Part shown: positions 8,171-16,772 of the stretch, piece after piece
Numbering within the stretch: position 1 is the first letter of the stretch
Layout: the number at the start of each line of letters is the position of its first letter
From: Coemansia sp. RSA 1804
Lineage: Eukaryota > Kickxellomycota > Kickxellomycetes > Kickxellales > Kickxellaceae
Direction: 5' to 3'
Length of the DNA stretch: 19,231 bases
NCBI GenBank assembly: GCA_027578815.1
Contig: JANBTH010000362.1
Span: 1-19,231 of the forward strand
Notes under the pieces: model-generated
Told to the model about the DNA's origin: nothing
Seen by the model: the letters and a program-made list of their open reading frames with translations, nothing else
Databases searched by the model: none
Position numbers and translations under genes: made by a program

Positions 8171-8636
8171 AGCGTAAATGTACCACCCGAGTCACTTGTT
8201 CTGAAAAAGAGAAGAAAGAAAGGAAGCGAGGAGAGGGAGGATCTGTTCCTGTTCCCTCAACAATGCACGCCAAGTTTCCGCAGGGACAGAAACGAGAAAA
8301 AGGGTTCTTTTAGAGTCAAGACAGGGCAGATAACACCAAATGCCCTCTTTCTTGAATCCTATGTAGCCTAAACAGCACTACTCGCTTCCCAAATGCTCTC
8401 CTTCTTTCCTTCTAGGTTTTAAAAATGGATTCTGTAGGTTTTGCGTAGGCGTGGTGGAAGTGTAGTCGCTCGTTTAGGCTGACTTGTTATTAGCTTGTTA
8501 GACTCTTGCTAGAGATTGCCAATGTAAGTGGATGGGCTGCTTCGGCCAACAATGTGTACAAGAAGTAAAGTTAGAATACCTGAATGCAAGATAACAAAAG
8601 AAAGCTAAAAATAATCAAAACAGGTCTCAATCAATC

Positions 8637-8643
8637 TGACTCA
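8637..8643. promoter_or_regulatory. Second TGACTCA site in the SIN3-WD40 gap
   Basis: Another perfect TGACTCA, 541 bases upstream of the WD40 start and 216 bases beyond the SIN3 stop. It is far for a compact fungal promoter, so chance is a real alternative. Confidence 0.2.
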
Positions 8644-8726
8644 GGCATAAGAAAAGCTCTCCGCACTCAAGCGCAAGCTCTGATCTCATTCGAAAGGCGT
8701 CGACGAATCAAGCAGACACATCTTGC

Positions 8727-8732
8727 CACGTG
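8727..8732. promoter_or_regulatory. E-box CACGTG in the SIN3-WD40 gap
   Basis: A perfect CACGTG palindrome within GCCACGTGCA. It is the third E-box seen in intergenic DNA of this window. It lies only about 130 bases beyond the SIN3 stop, so it may sit in the SIN3 3' untranslated region and have no promoter role. Confidence 0.2.
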
Positions 8733-8858
8733 CAACCGATGGCCAAAAGAGCTCTTACAACATGAGACATGCATTGTGTCGTTAGAAAAAAGTCACTAAT
8801 TATTAAAGAAAACGATAATAAAAAATTCAAAAACAAGTCAATGAAAAGCAACAACGTT

Positions 8859-11800
8859 TTAAGATGAAGGCTGCTTCCACCACTCTGTCAAGGCCTCTGT
8901 TGCTGCAGTGCCGTCCTGCGCATTGCCATCGCCATCGCCACTGCCTTCTGTCTTTTCCTTGACAAGCTCGTGCCATCTGCGCGTCCGCGCATCCCACTGC
9001 TCTTCGTACGCCTTCTTCAGCGCCGGTTTAGAGTGGAGCGCCGCACGTCGGGTGTGGTTTGCGTAGATGTCCTCTGTGCCAGTGAGGAAGCACAGCTTGT
9101 ACGTGTTGACCGCTATCTTGATCTCCAGATTCGAGCGCGAGCTAATCACGTAATCGCCCTCGTCTGCATGAAGATGTCGCGGTAGATAGGGCCTCGGCCG
9201 GCTCTGCTGCAGACGAGGAACGCCCTCGGTCGGCTCAAAAAGAACATATGAGTCGACGTAGTACGCCCACCGCTCTTCCTCGGTGACGGCCTCGTCTAGC
9301 GTGATGTCCTCGCGCCGCAGCAGCTGAATGGTCATCGTCTGCGAGTCGTATATGTAGTCGATGCGGAACACATGCTCGTCGGCACCAACAAGCGCCTCCA
9401 CTTTCATGCGGTAAGCAATGTGCGACCGCAGTGGGCTCTGCTCGTGCACTGGCGGGAGCGTTGTAAACAGCTCGAGGATATCAACACATCTGGTATCGCT
9501 GATCAGATGCTGGATGTTTTTGGATATCGCCTGCACCACCTTGTCCACAGTCAAGATCTTGTATGCGTTGATGCCATACATCACACGCATCGCCTCCTCA
9601 AAGACGTTCGTGTCAAGCTGACCCTGGAGGAACTGGTCCACAAGCTCAAGAAATATCGTGTAATAGTCGGTGTGCTCCAGATCATACTGCTTGAGAATAT
9701 CCAGCTGTGGCCGTAACCCAAGCTTTGTTGCTGCTGACTGCCCCTGCTGCATCATAATCGCCTTGTTCTGATATTCCGGACCAAGTTCGCGTAGGCGATC
9801 AAACCGCTCATACAGGATCTGGAACAGCCGCAAGAACACATAGTAGTTGCTGTTAGTGTAGAATGCACGCGACATGCTCTTGGCAGGAATGTTTAGCGCG
9901 GGGGTCGCCGATGCGTCCCTGTTACTCAGTCCAATCTGTATCCACGAGCGAGAAGATATAAGCCCTGGCGTTGATGGCTTGCTGTTGTCTTGGGATACTC
10001 CGGGCGCCTTGGCTGAATCGGTGCCATTGTTTTGCAAAGCGGAACCAGCAGCAGAGTCGTCAGAGGCCTTGTCCACACACATCGCACTCTTATCTGCGTC
10101 CTTCTTCGGATCGGCGTCGACTGAATTATGGCCATCCTTCTTCAAATCGTCGGACGTGCCATTAACAGGGTTGTTGCTACTCTCTTCGGACTCTCCGGGC
10201 TTGACATCAGACGGCGTACCATTAGAACCCACGCCATTTGTTTCTGGCTCGGCACTGGTGGAATCCATCTTTTCGTCATCGCTACCATCAGCGGTTCCGT
10301 CTGCCACCATCGAGTTTTCAACGCCAAACAGCCCGCCAAATAGCTCATGGAAAAACCTCTCCATCACTTCCTTTTCCGAAGGAGCAAACTGGGAGTTATG
10401 TCTGCCAACATGCGCTAGAATGGAATTGATGACATCCGCAATCACCGTTGCCTCGCTAAATCTGTATTCAAGCTGATACCGATGACGTAGCGCAGAGGCA
10501 ACCTTGCGATTCTGACGCCGGATGCTCGCAGCGCTATAGCCGTTGCCTGCCACGTTCCCGTCCTCGGGCATAAAGTTCTGCTGTTCCCGTCTCCGTGTCT
10601 CAATCTCTGTGACCAAGTGCTTTGGCGATATGTTCTTGCGATCGGCTGACTTAAACACCATGCTTTGGTGGTCCAGAGAGCGATAGTAGTTCTTTGCATC
10701 GCTTTCACGCCACACCTTTGCGAGCTCTCGCCGCTGCCGACGCCACTCCTCGTCCTTCTGCTTTAGTCTCTTCAGCACAATTGGGATTGCCACTGCTGGA
10801 TGTGTATGCATCGCCTTAATAATCTCGATCGCACGATTGGTGTCATAGACTTTCCGCAGAGCACGCCGTGGCAGTGCTTCAGACATGCCCCAAAAGTTTT
10901 CCGGTAGCGTCAACTGCATCTGCTTTTCTGGATCCATCTGCTCAATCTGCTGGGCAATGGGGGTCAGCTGTCGGATCACGGACAGATTGGTGTCAATCTC
11001 AATATCCATTTCGTGTCGGTCCTCCTCGCTGCGGAATAGCGCCTCCTCAAACTGGCTCTTTTTGTGGTGCACAAACTCTGTGTCTTCGGAAGCCCACGTT
11101 GGATGGGACGCCCACCGGTCATTCAGGACCTCAAAGCACATAGAGTCACGCCCTGAACACTTGGATTGGATACTTGATTCAGGCAGCAAGCGATAGCTTG
11201 GCCCATAGGCCTTGCACTCTGTAAGAATAGCCTTTGGCTTTGCTGGTCGCAGAGTTTTGGCTACCTCTTCAGGAGGAATATAAGGCCCAGGCTCAGGCCC
11301 AACAATTGACTCAATGATTGCTTCGTCATTTGCACGGCTATCCTCAATCTCTTGCTGTTGCTCATCAAACCCAACAAACTGCTTGAACCAGCCAAAAAGC
11401 TCCAGGTCGTCGCCAATGAAACTCTCTGCACGCTCTACAAGCGTTTTTGGATCAAGAATCTGTTGGTTGTAAAGATTCAACAGCTTGAGGAACTCATTGT
11501 AAGAAGCAGGTTGTCCAATGAACCGCTTAACCCGTTCGAAAAAGGCAAGCTCGTCAGGAGTCGCTGTTGCTGGATTTGCTGGCTGTTGTACAGAATGCTG
11601 TCCTTGCATCTGGATCTGCTGTTGGTTCAAGGATGCAGAACTCCGTGACTGACCATATCCGCCAGCCTGATCAAGTGGCACACCAGAGCCATCAGCCTTG
11701 GATCCTTTGGCGCGACGCTTGGAAGGCCCAGAGCCAGGCACTTGTGCCGCATTGCCCATCATTCCACGGCGCTTTCGATTGCTGCTAGGTGTTACAGGCG

Positions 11801-14033
11801 CGTTCTTACTATCGTATACCATTCCCGGTTGCTGAGGAACAACGCCAGCCAATGCTCCCATTCCGCCTTCCGCGGGTATGTCGGCATATGAGTCAGAACC
11901 ATGCGCAGTTGCACTGACCGGCGTGAAGTTTCCAACAGGCGGCAAACGGCCGCCAGCAACCGATTCTGAAGAACCTGCACCTTGCTGGTTGGGCACTCCA
12001 ACTGACAGTTGGCGTTGAGGCAGCCCTGCCACCAGAGCACCCGTGCTAATCCCACCCGCAGTGACTGGAGCTCCAGGACGCACATAAGCTGCGGTTGGCG
12101 ACCCTGAAGCATTGGACCCGGCAGCGGCAGACTCGCTTGTGTCAGGCAAAAACTGCTTGAACTCGTCAAGTAAATCGGGGGCTGACGCAAATAGTATATG
12201 AACCTGCGCATACACATCCTGTATAGGGCGTGACTCTCTTTGGTATGTCTGCAGAATCTCGAGGAATTCCTTGTAGCGGTCTGGCTCGGCCGCAAATCGC
12301 ATTTTGATCTTGTTTACGTAGTTAATCGCATGATCAAACTCCAACGGCACTTGTCGCGGTCTCTGCGCATTAGCCAGACTAGGTGACTCAATTACACTCA
12401 GAGAACGAGCAGGCATATTTGGTGCACCTGTGGAAGATGGGTATGTGCTGCTGGTTTGCGCAACAATTGGGGGTGGGGCTGGGCCTGAGATGCTTACAGC
12501 AGAAATGCCATTCTGAACTGCCCCAACTCCTTGCGAAGCTAGTGATGGTGATTGCACTCCTGGTCCTGAGCCCTGCGGCACGTATGAAGCTGAACGTCTT
12601 GGTGCATACTGATCCTTTGCTGCTACCGTTGCTGCTGCTGCTGCTACCGCCGATACCGCCGCCTGATTATGTGCAGCATGGGAACCTGACGAGCCGGGCT
12701 GCTGTGCTGGCAAGGCCAGTGGCGATTGCGGTGCACCTTGAGCTTGTTCTTGCAATGCCCCACCAATACGTCTGTTCATGTCAGGAATAATAGAGCCGCT
12801 GGGAGTGGTCACACGAACGCCTTCTGTCGGGTCATCCGAGCACTCAATTCGGTAACCTGGTGGCAAAAACGTATTGAAGCCCTGAATCAAATTCGGGCTT
12901 CCGTAAAACAGCTGCGACACCCGCTCGATCACACCGGGCGTGTCAATCGCATGACTTTTGAACTCCTTCATGATTTCCAGGAACTGGTTGTAAACCTCGG
13001 GACGATCACGAAACTGTGACTTCACCAGATCCAGATAACTTAACGCATCGCTGACATTGAGAGGCCGGGCAGAGCTTGAATCCGATGGCTGAGGCTGCTG
13101 TGGCTGCGGCTGACGAATCTGCTGCAACGGTTCTGCAGCACCAACTCCTGGTTGTGTCTGCTGTAATGATGACGATGGCCCGGGTGCAGAGATTGGCGTA
13201 GAACCTGCTGCCTGTACAGAACCGCTGGATACCGCCGGGCCAGATGCAGGTGGCAACCGAGGAACTGCCCCAAGGCTCTGGGATGCGCCCAATGGCGGCA
13301 CGCTGCTTGTATGAGCAGAGGCAGGTGGGACCCGAGGTGTGGAATTGTTGTTGAGAGGTCGTGCTACTGGCTGGGTAAGCAGCGCAACCGAGGGACTTTG
13401 CACTGACGCAGTGCGATGGACACGAGGAGACTGCGCTTGTTTTTGTGGTGGCACAGAGCTTGTGTGGTGGTGTGGATTTGGCGACTGGGTCTGAGATGGC
13501 TGCTGTGGCAGAGTCTGATGAGTGCCTGCGCGTGCGCCTGGGGAGGATATGCTCGACTGGGGGTGCATGCGTGGAACAGGAGTGTGAGATGCCGACAGAG
13601 AAAACGTGCCCTCGTTTGGTGCAACAGAAGACGAGCCATGGAGCGGAGAAGACACTGAATGCGCCATATGCTGCTGCTGCTGCTGTTGCGGTTGGTGGAG
13701 AGGTGATTTTATTGGCGGAATGCTGGCTGTCTGCGCACTTGTAAACGACGGTGAGCGCACATAAGGACTGTTTATCGGTGGAAGACTGTTTGTGCCAGCA
13801 ATGGACTGCTGGGCAGGAGCCGCTTGCGCAGGAGCACCAGGTGGTGCAAACGACGACTGTGAGTGTGCCGACATTGACCCAGAGTGGTAGTTGCCCGCTG
13901 ACCGTGCTGACTGTGGTGGATTGGGAAGACTAGAAGACGCTGTCGGCGACTGGTGCGAAAGCGGAGGCATGTATGTGCGCGATCCAGCCCCGGGGTTCGG
14001 ATTCTCTTGTTTTGGTGACATTGAGCTATCCAT
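8859..14033 (-). CDS. SIN3: SIN3 transcriptional co-repressor, main exon
   Basis: A single open frame of 1724 residues from the Met at 14033. SIN3 is the scaffold of the Rpd3/HDAC histone-deacetylase complex in the nucleus and is recruited by DNA-binding repressors. Order (numbered from that Met): Ser/Pro/Gln-rich disordered N-terminus (1-320); PAH1 about 325-393 (LNVSDALSYLDLVKSQF); PAH2 564-632 (LEFDHAINYVNKIKMRF); PAH3 827-893 (DELAFFERVKRFIG); HDAC-interaction domain from about 938 (SYRLLPESSIQSKCSGRDSM, CFEVLNDRWASHPTW); an acidic Ser/Asp-rich linker about 1230-1370; and the Sin3 C-terminal domain from about 1385 (FYTNSNYYVFLRLFQILYER). Length and order match full fungal SIN3. PAH4 is not evident as a separate block, as in several fungi. 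The Met at 14033 has a good context (accATGG), but an upstream exon at 14598-14776 also joins in phase; see that entry. Confidence 0.97.
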   Translation of the reverse strand: MDSSMSPKQENPNPGAGSRTYMPPLSHQSPTASSSLPNPPQSARSAGNYHSGSMSAHSQSSFAPPGAPAQAAPAQQSIAGTNSLPPINSPYVRSPSFTSAQTASIPPIKSPLHQPQQQQQQHMAHSVSSPLHGSSSVAPNEGTFSLSASHTPVPRMHPQSSISSPGARAGTHQTLPQQPSQTQSPNPHHHTSSVPPQKQAQSPRVHRTASVQSPSVALLTQPVARPLNNNSTPRVPPASAHTSSVPPLGASQSLGAVPRLPPASGPAVSSGSVQAAGSTPISAPGPSSSLQQTQPGVGAAEPLQQIRQPQPQQPQPSDSSSARPLNVSDALSYLDLVKSQFRDRPEVYNQFLEIMKEFKSHAIDTPGVIERVSQLFYGSPNLIQGFNTFLPPGYRIECSDDPTEGVRVTTPSGSIIPDMNRRIGGALQEQAQGAPQSPLALPAQQPGSSGSHAAHNQAAVSAVAAAAATVAAKDQYAPRRSASYVPQGSGPGVQSPSLASQGVGAVQNGISAVSISGPAPPPIVAQTSSTYPSSTGAPNMPARSLSVIESPSLANAQRPRQVPLEFDHAINYVNKIKMRFAAEPDRYKEFLEILQTYQRESRPIQDVYAQVHILFASAPDLLDEFKQFLPDTSESAAAGSNASGSPTAAYVRPGAPVTAGGISTGALVAGLPQRQLSVGVPNQQGAGSSESVAGGRLPPVGNFTPVSATAHGSDSYADIPAEGGMGALAGVVPQQPGMVYDSKNAPVTPSSNRKRRGMMGNAAQVPGSGPSKRRAKGSKADGSGVPLDQAGGYGQSRSSASLNQQQIQMQGQHSVQQPANPATATPDELAFFERVKRFIGQPASYNEFLKLLNLYNQQILDPKTLVERAESFIGDDLELFGWFKQFVGFDEQQQEIEDSRANDEAIIESIVGPEPGPYIPPEEVAKTLRPAKPKAILTECKAYGPSYRLLPESSIQSKCSGRDSMCFEVLNDRWASHPTWASEDTEFVHHKKSQFEEALFRSEEDRHEMDIEIDTNLSVIRQLTPIAQQIEQMDPEKQMQLTLPENFWGMSEALPRRALRKVYDTNRAIEIIKAMHTHPAVAIPIVLKRLKQKDEEWRRQRRELAKVWRESDAKNYYRSLDHQSMVFKSADRKNISPKHLVTEIETRRREQQNFMPEDGNVAGNGYSAASIRRQNRKVASALRHRYQLEYRFSEATVIADVINSILAHVGRHNSQFAPSEKEVMERFFHELFGGLFGVENSMVADGTADGSDDEKMDSTSAEPETNGVGSNGTPSDVKPGESEESSNNPVNGTSDDLKKDGHNSVDADPKKDADKSAMCVDKASDDSAAGSALQNNGTDSAKAPGVSQDNSKPSTPGLISSRSWIQIGLSNRDASATPALNIPAKSMSRAFYTNSNYYVFLRLFQILYERFDRLRELGPEYQNKAIMMQQGQSAATKLGLRPQLDILKQYDLEHTDYYTIFLELVDQFLQGQLDTNVFEEAMRVMYGINAYKILTVDKVVQAISKNIQHLISDTRCVDILELFTTLPPVHEQSPLRSHIAYRMKVEALVGADEHVFRIDYIYDSQTMTIQLLRREDITLDEAVTEEERWAYYVDSYVLFEPTEGVPRLQQSRPRPYLPRHLHADEGDYVISSRSNLEIKIAVNTYKLCFLTGTEDIYANHTRRAALHSKPALKKAYEEQWDARTRRWHELVKEKTEGSGDGDGNAQDGTAATEALTEWWKQPSS
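13671..13685. repeat. (CTG)5 trinucleotide run within SIN3 (poly-Gln)
   Basis: Five perfect CTG units on the plus strand, extended by TTG, code a seven-residue Gln tract in the SIN3 N-terminus (PQQQQQQQH region). It is a short microsatellite in a disordered segment and likely varies in length between strains. Confidence 0.8.
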
Positions 14034-14597
14034 GGTAAAATTCAAAAGCAGAAGAGTGCATTTTGGCGTAGAGAATTAGAAAAGCAATGAATAAATGTTC
14101 TTTTGAAAAGGAAAACAATCAAAAGAGTCTTTATGGCGCATGAGCCGTAAAGTCAAGCGGTATGGTGGTGATTCTGTTGCTTTTGACACAATCACTCAAC
14201 ATAGTCCGACAAAAAAACAGGATTTTCTAATAGTGAAATGTGCATTTTAGCCACGTCAGCAAAGGAAAATGCAAGAAAGGCTATAAGCATTGGATATTTG
14301 ATTATGAAAAAAAAACATATTTGCATGATTTGAAAGACTTTTACGATAAAAGATGTGGTATAAATCAGTCTCTGCTTTGGCAGTCTGTGACCGGGATTAG
14401 GGCTGTGCTAGCAAACAAAGAAGAAAGAAACCAGAAGAGGGAGAAAGCAAGAAAAAAAGGCTTATATGCATTTGACACATAGGTGAGCATATTATATACA
14501 CAGAGAGAACACCTTATATAGCTTGCTCGCTGGCAAACATAAATAGTAGAAAGGTTGGTAGGGAAATGAGGAGCGGGATGTGTGCGGCAAGACATAC
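14026..14597 (-). other. SIN3: Probable SIN3 intron 1 (572 bases)
   Basis: The donor is CAAAG|GTATGT at 14597 and the acceptor is GATAG|C at 14026, with a weak branch candidate CTAAT about 50 bases upstream of the acceptor. Joining the two exons makes the codon AGC and gives LPPIQ-SSMSPKQ with no stop. The length is well above the other introns here (68-143 bases), which is a reason for caution. The intervening DNA is A+T-rich and shows no gene. Confidence 0.55.
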
Positions 14598-14776
14598 CTT
14601 TGGATGGGAGGGAGCCGGCCTTGAGAGGCTGTGGAATAGCGGTTTTGTGAGGCACCGCCAGATACCGGCATCTGCGAAAACCCGCGTTGTGTCTGGTGCA
14701 GCAAACTAGGCGACGCAGCTGAGGGCATGGGCACAGACGCCCTGTGTGGCTGTTGCTGAGGATTTCCACGGTCCAT
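14598..14776 (-). CDS. SIN3: Probable first coding exon of SIN3
   Basis: ATG at 14776 (context gacATGG) opens 59 codons plus two bases before a GTATGT donor. The peptide begins MDRGNPQQQPHRASV and ends GRLPPIQ. It is rich in Gln, Ser and Pro, the same composition as the start of the main SIN3 exon. Splicing to 14025 keeps frame, giving a SIN3 of about 1781 residues. A two-base remainder met by an acceptor in the matching phase is only a one-in-three chance event, so composition and the strong donor carry most of the weight. The alternative is an untranslated or separate short ORF with translation starting at 14033. Confidence 0.6.
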
Positions 14777-15048
14777 GTCTTATCATAAAAGCACAAGGAA
14801 TGAAGAAACGTAGACTAAACCTCAACAGAGGAGCGAGGCAACAAGGTGGAAATAGAATAGCAACAATATAAATACAGTGTGTCTGTGAGTGTGTGAAAAG
14901 AGATCCTCTTTGAATTGGAAATAGGTTGAACACGGGATAAAAAAGGGGAAATACAAGAAGGCAAAAAGTCGGAGGAAAGAAAAAAGGAGAACAAAAGACG
15001 AAAGCTGGTGGCATCATCATCAACAAAAATAGCAACCGAAATGGGAGA

Positions 15049-15162
15049 TTAGGAAGCCGAAAAAAACAGGAACGAGCCAGCAAGGGAGAGAAACAAGGCA
15101 TGGCACGAGGGGCCGCCGTCAAGAGAGCGGATGAGAGCCCCAACAGCCGCGTCTTTTGACAT
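15049..15162 (-). CDS. Candidate 37-codon upstream ORF in the SIN3 leader
   Basis: ATG at 15162 (context aaacATGTC) opens a short frame beginning MSKDAAVGALIRSLDGG and ending in a hydrophobic stretch FLFFSAS before the stop. It lies 270 bases upstream of the likely SIN3 start and just after a candidate leader-intron acceptor. If the SIN3 transcript starts further upstream, this would be a translated upstream ORF that could reduce SIN3 translation. I recognise no protein family, and chance is possible. Confidence 0.25.
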   Translation of the reverse strand: MSKDAAVGALIRSLDGGPSCHALFLSLAGSFLFFSAS

Positions 15163-15173
15163 GTTTATCAGCG

Positions 15174-15316
15174 CTAAGGGTGCAAGACGAAAAGAAGGAC
15201 AACAGTGTCTGACAGTGTAAAAGTGTGTTGCTGTCACCAGCACGAAGCACGGGCACCTTTCCCGTATTTGCTCATGCGCAATTTGGGCTTTTCGTGTATC
15301 AATAGGATAAACATAC
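15174..15316 (-). other. Candidate 5' leader intron of SIN3 (143 bases)
   Basis: The donor AAAAG|GTATGTT matches other donors in the window. The acceptor CACCCTTAG follows a pyrimidine-rich run (TTGTCCTTCTTTTCG). The branch site is not clear. It would sit in the untranslated leader, about 400-540 bases ahead of the SIN3 ATG at 14776. Confidence 0.35.
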
Positions 15317-15924
15317 CTTTTTTTGTTTCTGCTTGCAAGACCAGCAAACCCGACTAAACAACTAACTGGTATGTTTGTCGCCCAGCGTTTGGCTAGCTTG
15401 TGCCACTACCCTGTGTGCGTGTCGTGGTTGATGAGGCAGACGTGTTTATCTTCACAGTGCCTTACACTTGCTTTCGAATTCACTGACTAGTTTCTGTCGA
15501 ACAAAAATAAGAAAAACAAGAACGATTTGCAACACAAACAAAAAGTGGTTTTTTTTCACGTTAAGAAAGAACAATTAATTAGTTGATAGAGGGAGAAAAG
15601 AATAGAAAAATCTTTTTTAAAGCAAGCCTGATTACGCCTAGGAAAAACGCATACACAGGAACGACGCGTGCGTGCCAAACATGAAAATTTGGTTCTTTTT
15701 GCAATTGCATGCCACCAGTCCCGTCCTTTTTGTTTTTTTTTTTTGCTCTTTGTCCACGGAATGAATTTGCCAGCCCTTGCTTTTTTTCATCTTCTTCCCC
15801 CACTAAACTTTCGTCACCACCGGCCACCACAGACAGCTCACTTTTGTGGAGGAATTGCCAGCCAATGGCACACGGCTTCTTGCCTGTGACTCGGCTCGAG
15901 CCATACTGCGTTAATCAGCATTGG

Positions 15925-16200
15925 TCAAAGCCCCAATCGCTCACTCACAGACATGGCCTGTCTCTGCTTGCGCGCGGCGCTGAAACCGTCGCGGATCCTC
16001 GTGTCCCCGCCATTTCCGAGCAGCGAGTCATATGTGGATGGCAGCGCCTGCTGAGGCGTTTTGTTATCGGACCAATCATTACCTGCACCGTTCTTGCCTT
16101 CTCCTTTCTGGATCTGGCTCAGAAGCATGCGCTGGGCTGCCGCAAGGTCGTCTGCATCCTTGTGTGTGACTGATATTGCTGCTGCTGGATGTCTAATCAT
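15925..16200 (-). CDS. 91-codon ORF: small protein or last exon of the right-hand gene
   Basis: An open frame from ATG at 16200 gives a hydrophilic 91-residue peptide beginning MIRHPAAAISVTHKDADDL and ending MSVSERLGL, with Lys/Arg/Gln-rich helices and no signal or membrane segment. The frame also extends upstream to 16401, but that part is hydrophobic low-complexity sequence that looks like a pyrimidine tract read as codons. A good acceptor (GCTACAG) lies two bases before the ATG, so it may be an internal or terminal exon of the acidic coiled-coil gene upstream. Splicing 16773 to 16339-16323 to 16202 keeps one frame into it. I recognise no family. Confidence 0.45.
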   Translation of the reverse strand: MIRHPAAAISVTHKDADDLAAAQRMLLSQIQKGEGKNGAGNDWSDNKTPQQALPSTYDSLLGNGGDTRIRDGFSAARKQRQAMSVSERLGL

Positions 16201-16646
16201 TGCTGTAGCGCTTACGGCAACCGAGGAGAGACACAGGAAGGAAAATTGCGAGTATATTCGCAGTAGATGGACTGGCGTTTTCTTTGCTGGCCAGCACGCA
16301 GTTAAATTGAAGTATATATTACTGTCCAGCTTCCTCTTGCTGCCAAAGAAGAAGAGAAAGAATAAGAAGCAAAAGACAGGATCAAAAGGTCGCCGTAGCA
16401 TATAATATGTCAGTCGATAGGCAAGCGATCGGGAGATTTCAAAGGCTTTTCTGTGTTGTTTCTAATAAAGCGCAGTTATGGTCACATGCTGGTTATATGT
16501 CCTGGGGTCTTCTGCTTGCAAGACAACCAAAGACCGTTTTCAAAGGCTAGGGTTTAAGGAAATTAGACTATTATACAAAAAGGAAGAAGAGAAAGAGAGG
16601 ACTAGAAGAATAACAATAATATAGAGCAAAAGGATTGTAAACATAC

Positions 16647-16704
16647 GGTGTTGGAAGTGAGAAGAGGTGGAGTAGACAGCGCATATCCATCCATATTCTC
16701 CCCC
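16647..16704 (-). CDS. Candidate 58-base internal exon of the acidic coiled-coil gene
   Basis: The preceding 68-base intron (16772-16705) has a GTAATA donor, a strong CACTAAC branch site and an ACACAG acceptor. Joined to the long exon, it reads GGENMDGYALSTPPLLTSNT without a stop and ends at a GTATGT donor. Fifty-eight bases is not a multiple of three, so including or skipping it changes the downstream frame. If included and joined to the acceptor at 16340, the protein would stop after six more codons (QEEAGQ). Confidence 0.5.
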
Positions 16705-16772
16705 CTGTGTAATTCTATTTTGGTTAGTGCTGTACACCGCGCATCGTTGTCAGAGCAACCATTCTATATTAC
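16705..16772 (-). other. Probable 68-base intron of the acidic coiled-coil gene
   Basis: The donor is CCGG|GTAATA, the branch site CACTAAC lies about 25 bases before the acceptor AATTACACAG. The branch-acceptor pair is the best in the window apart from the WD40 intron. The donor contains the TAA that otherwise ends the long exon. Phase 2 splicing keeps the frame open for 20 more codons. Confidence 0.55.

Larger units (their letters stand above)
8097..8858. other. Intergenic region upstream of the WD40 gene, downstream of SIN3
   Basis: These 762 bases separate the SIN3 stop from the WD40 start, both on minus. The left half is the likely WD40 promoter and pyrimidine-rich leader. Visible elements are TGACTCA at 8164-8170 and 8637-8643, and CACGTG at 8727-8732. 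A 71-codon plus-strand frame at 8584-8799 shows no family-like features. No RNA gene is evident. Confidence 0.55.
14777..15924. other. 1.15-kb region upstream of SIN3, mainly promoter/leader
   Basis: No convincing main gene lies here. On the minus strand it is strongly pyrimidine-rich between 14900 and 15060, like a fungal leader. It contains a candidate leader intron (15174-15316), a 37-codon ORF (15049-15162) and a T12 tract on plus at 15733-15744. The right end should be the 3' flank of the gene ending at 15925. Confidence 0.55.

Noticed and set aside
8584..8799. 71-codon plus-strand ORF in the gap between SIN3 and the WD40 gene
   Set aside because: Lys/Arg/Gln-rich without a family signature, a favourable leader or a clear polyadenylation signal. 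Chance length in A-rich DNA.
9874..10476. 200-codon plus-strand frame opposite SIN3
   Set aside because: Antisense of the SIN3 acidic Ser/Asp linker; it is Ser/Leu-rich only because of that.
15733..15744. T12 tract as a possible Pol III terminator
   Set aside because: I found no tRNA, 5S, U6 or other Pol III gene with A/B-box-like sequence in front of it; poly-T runs are common in these intergenic regions.
16201..16401. N-terminal 67 codons of the longer frame ending at 15925
   Set aside because: The Phe/Leu-rich run (FCFLFFLFFFG) is a polypyrimidine tract before a CAG acceptor read as codons, not a convincing signal peptide or membrane segment.
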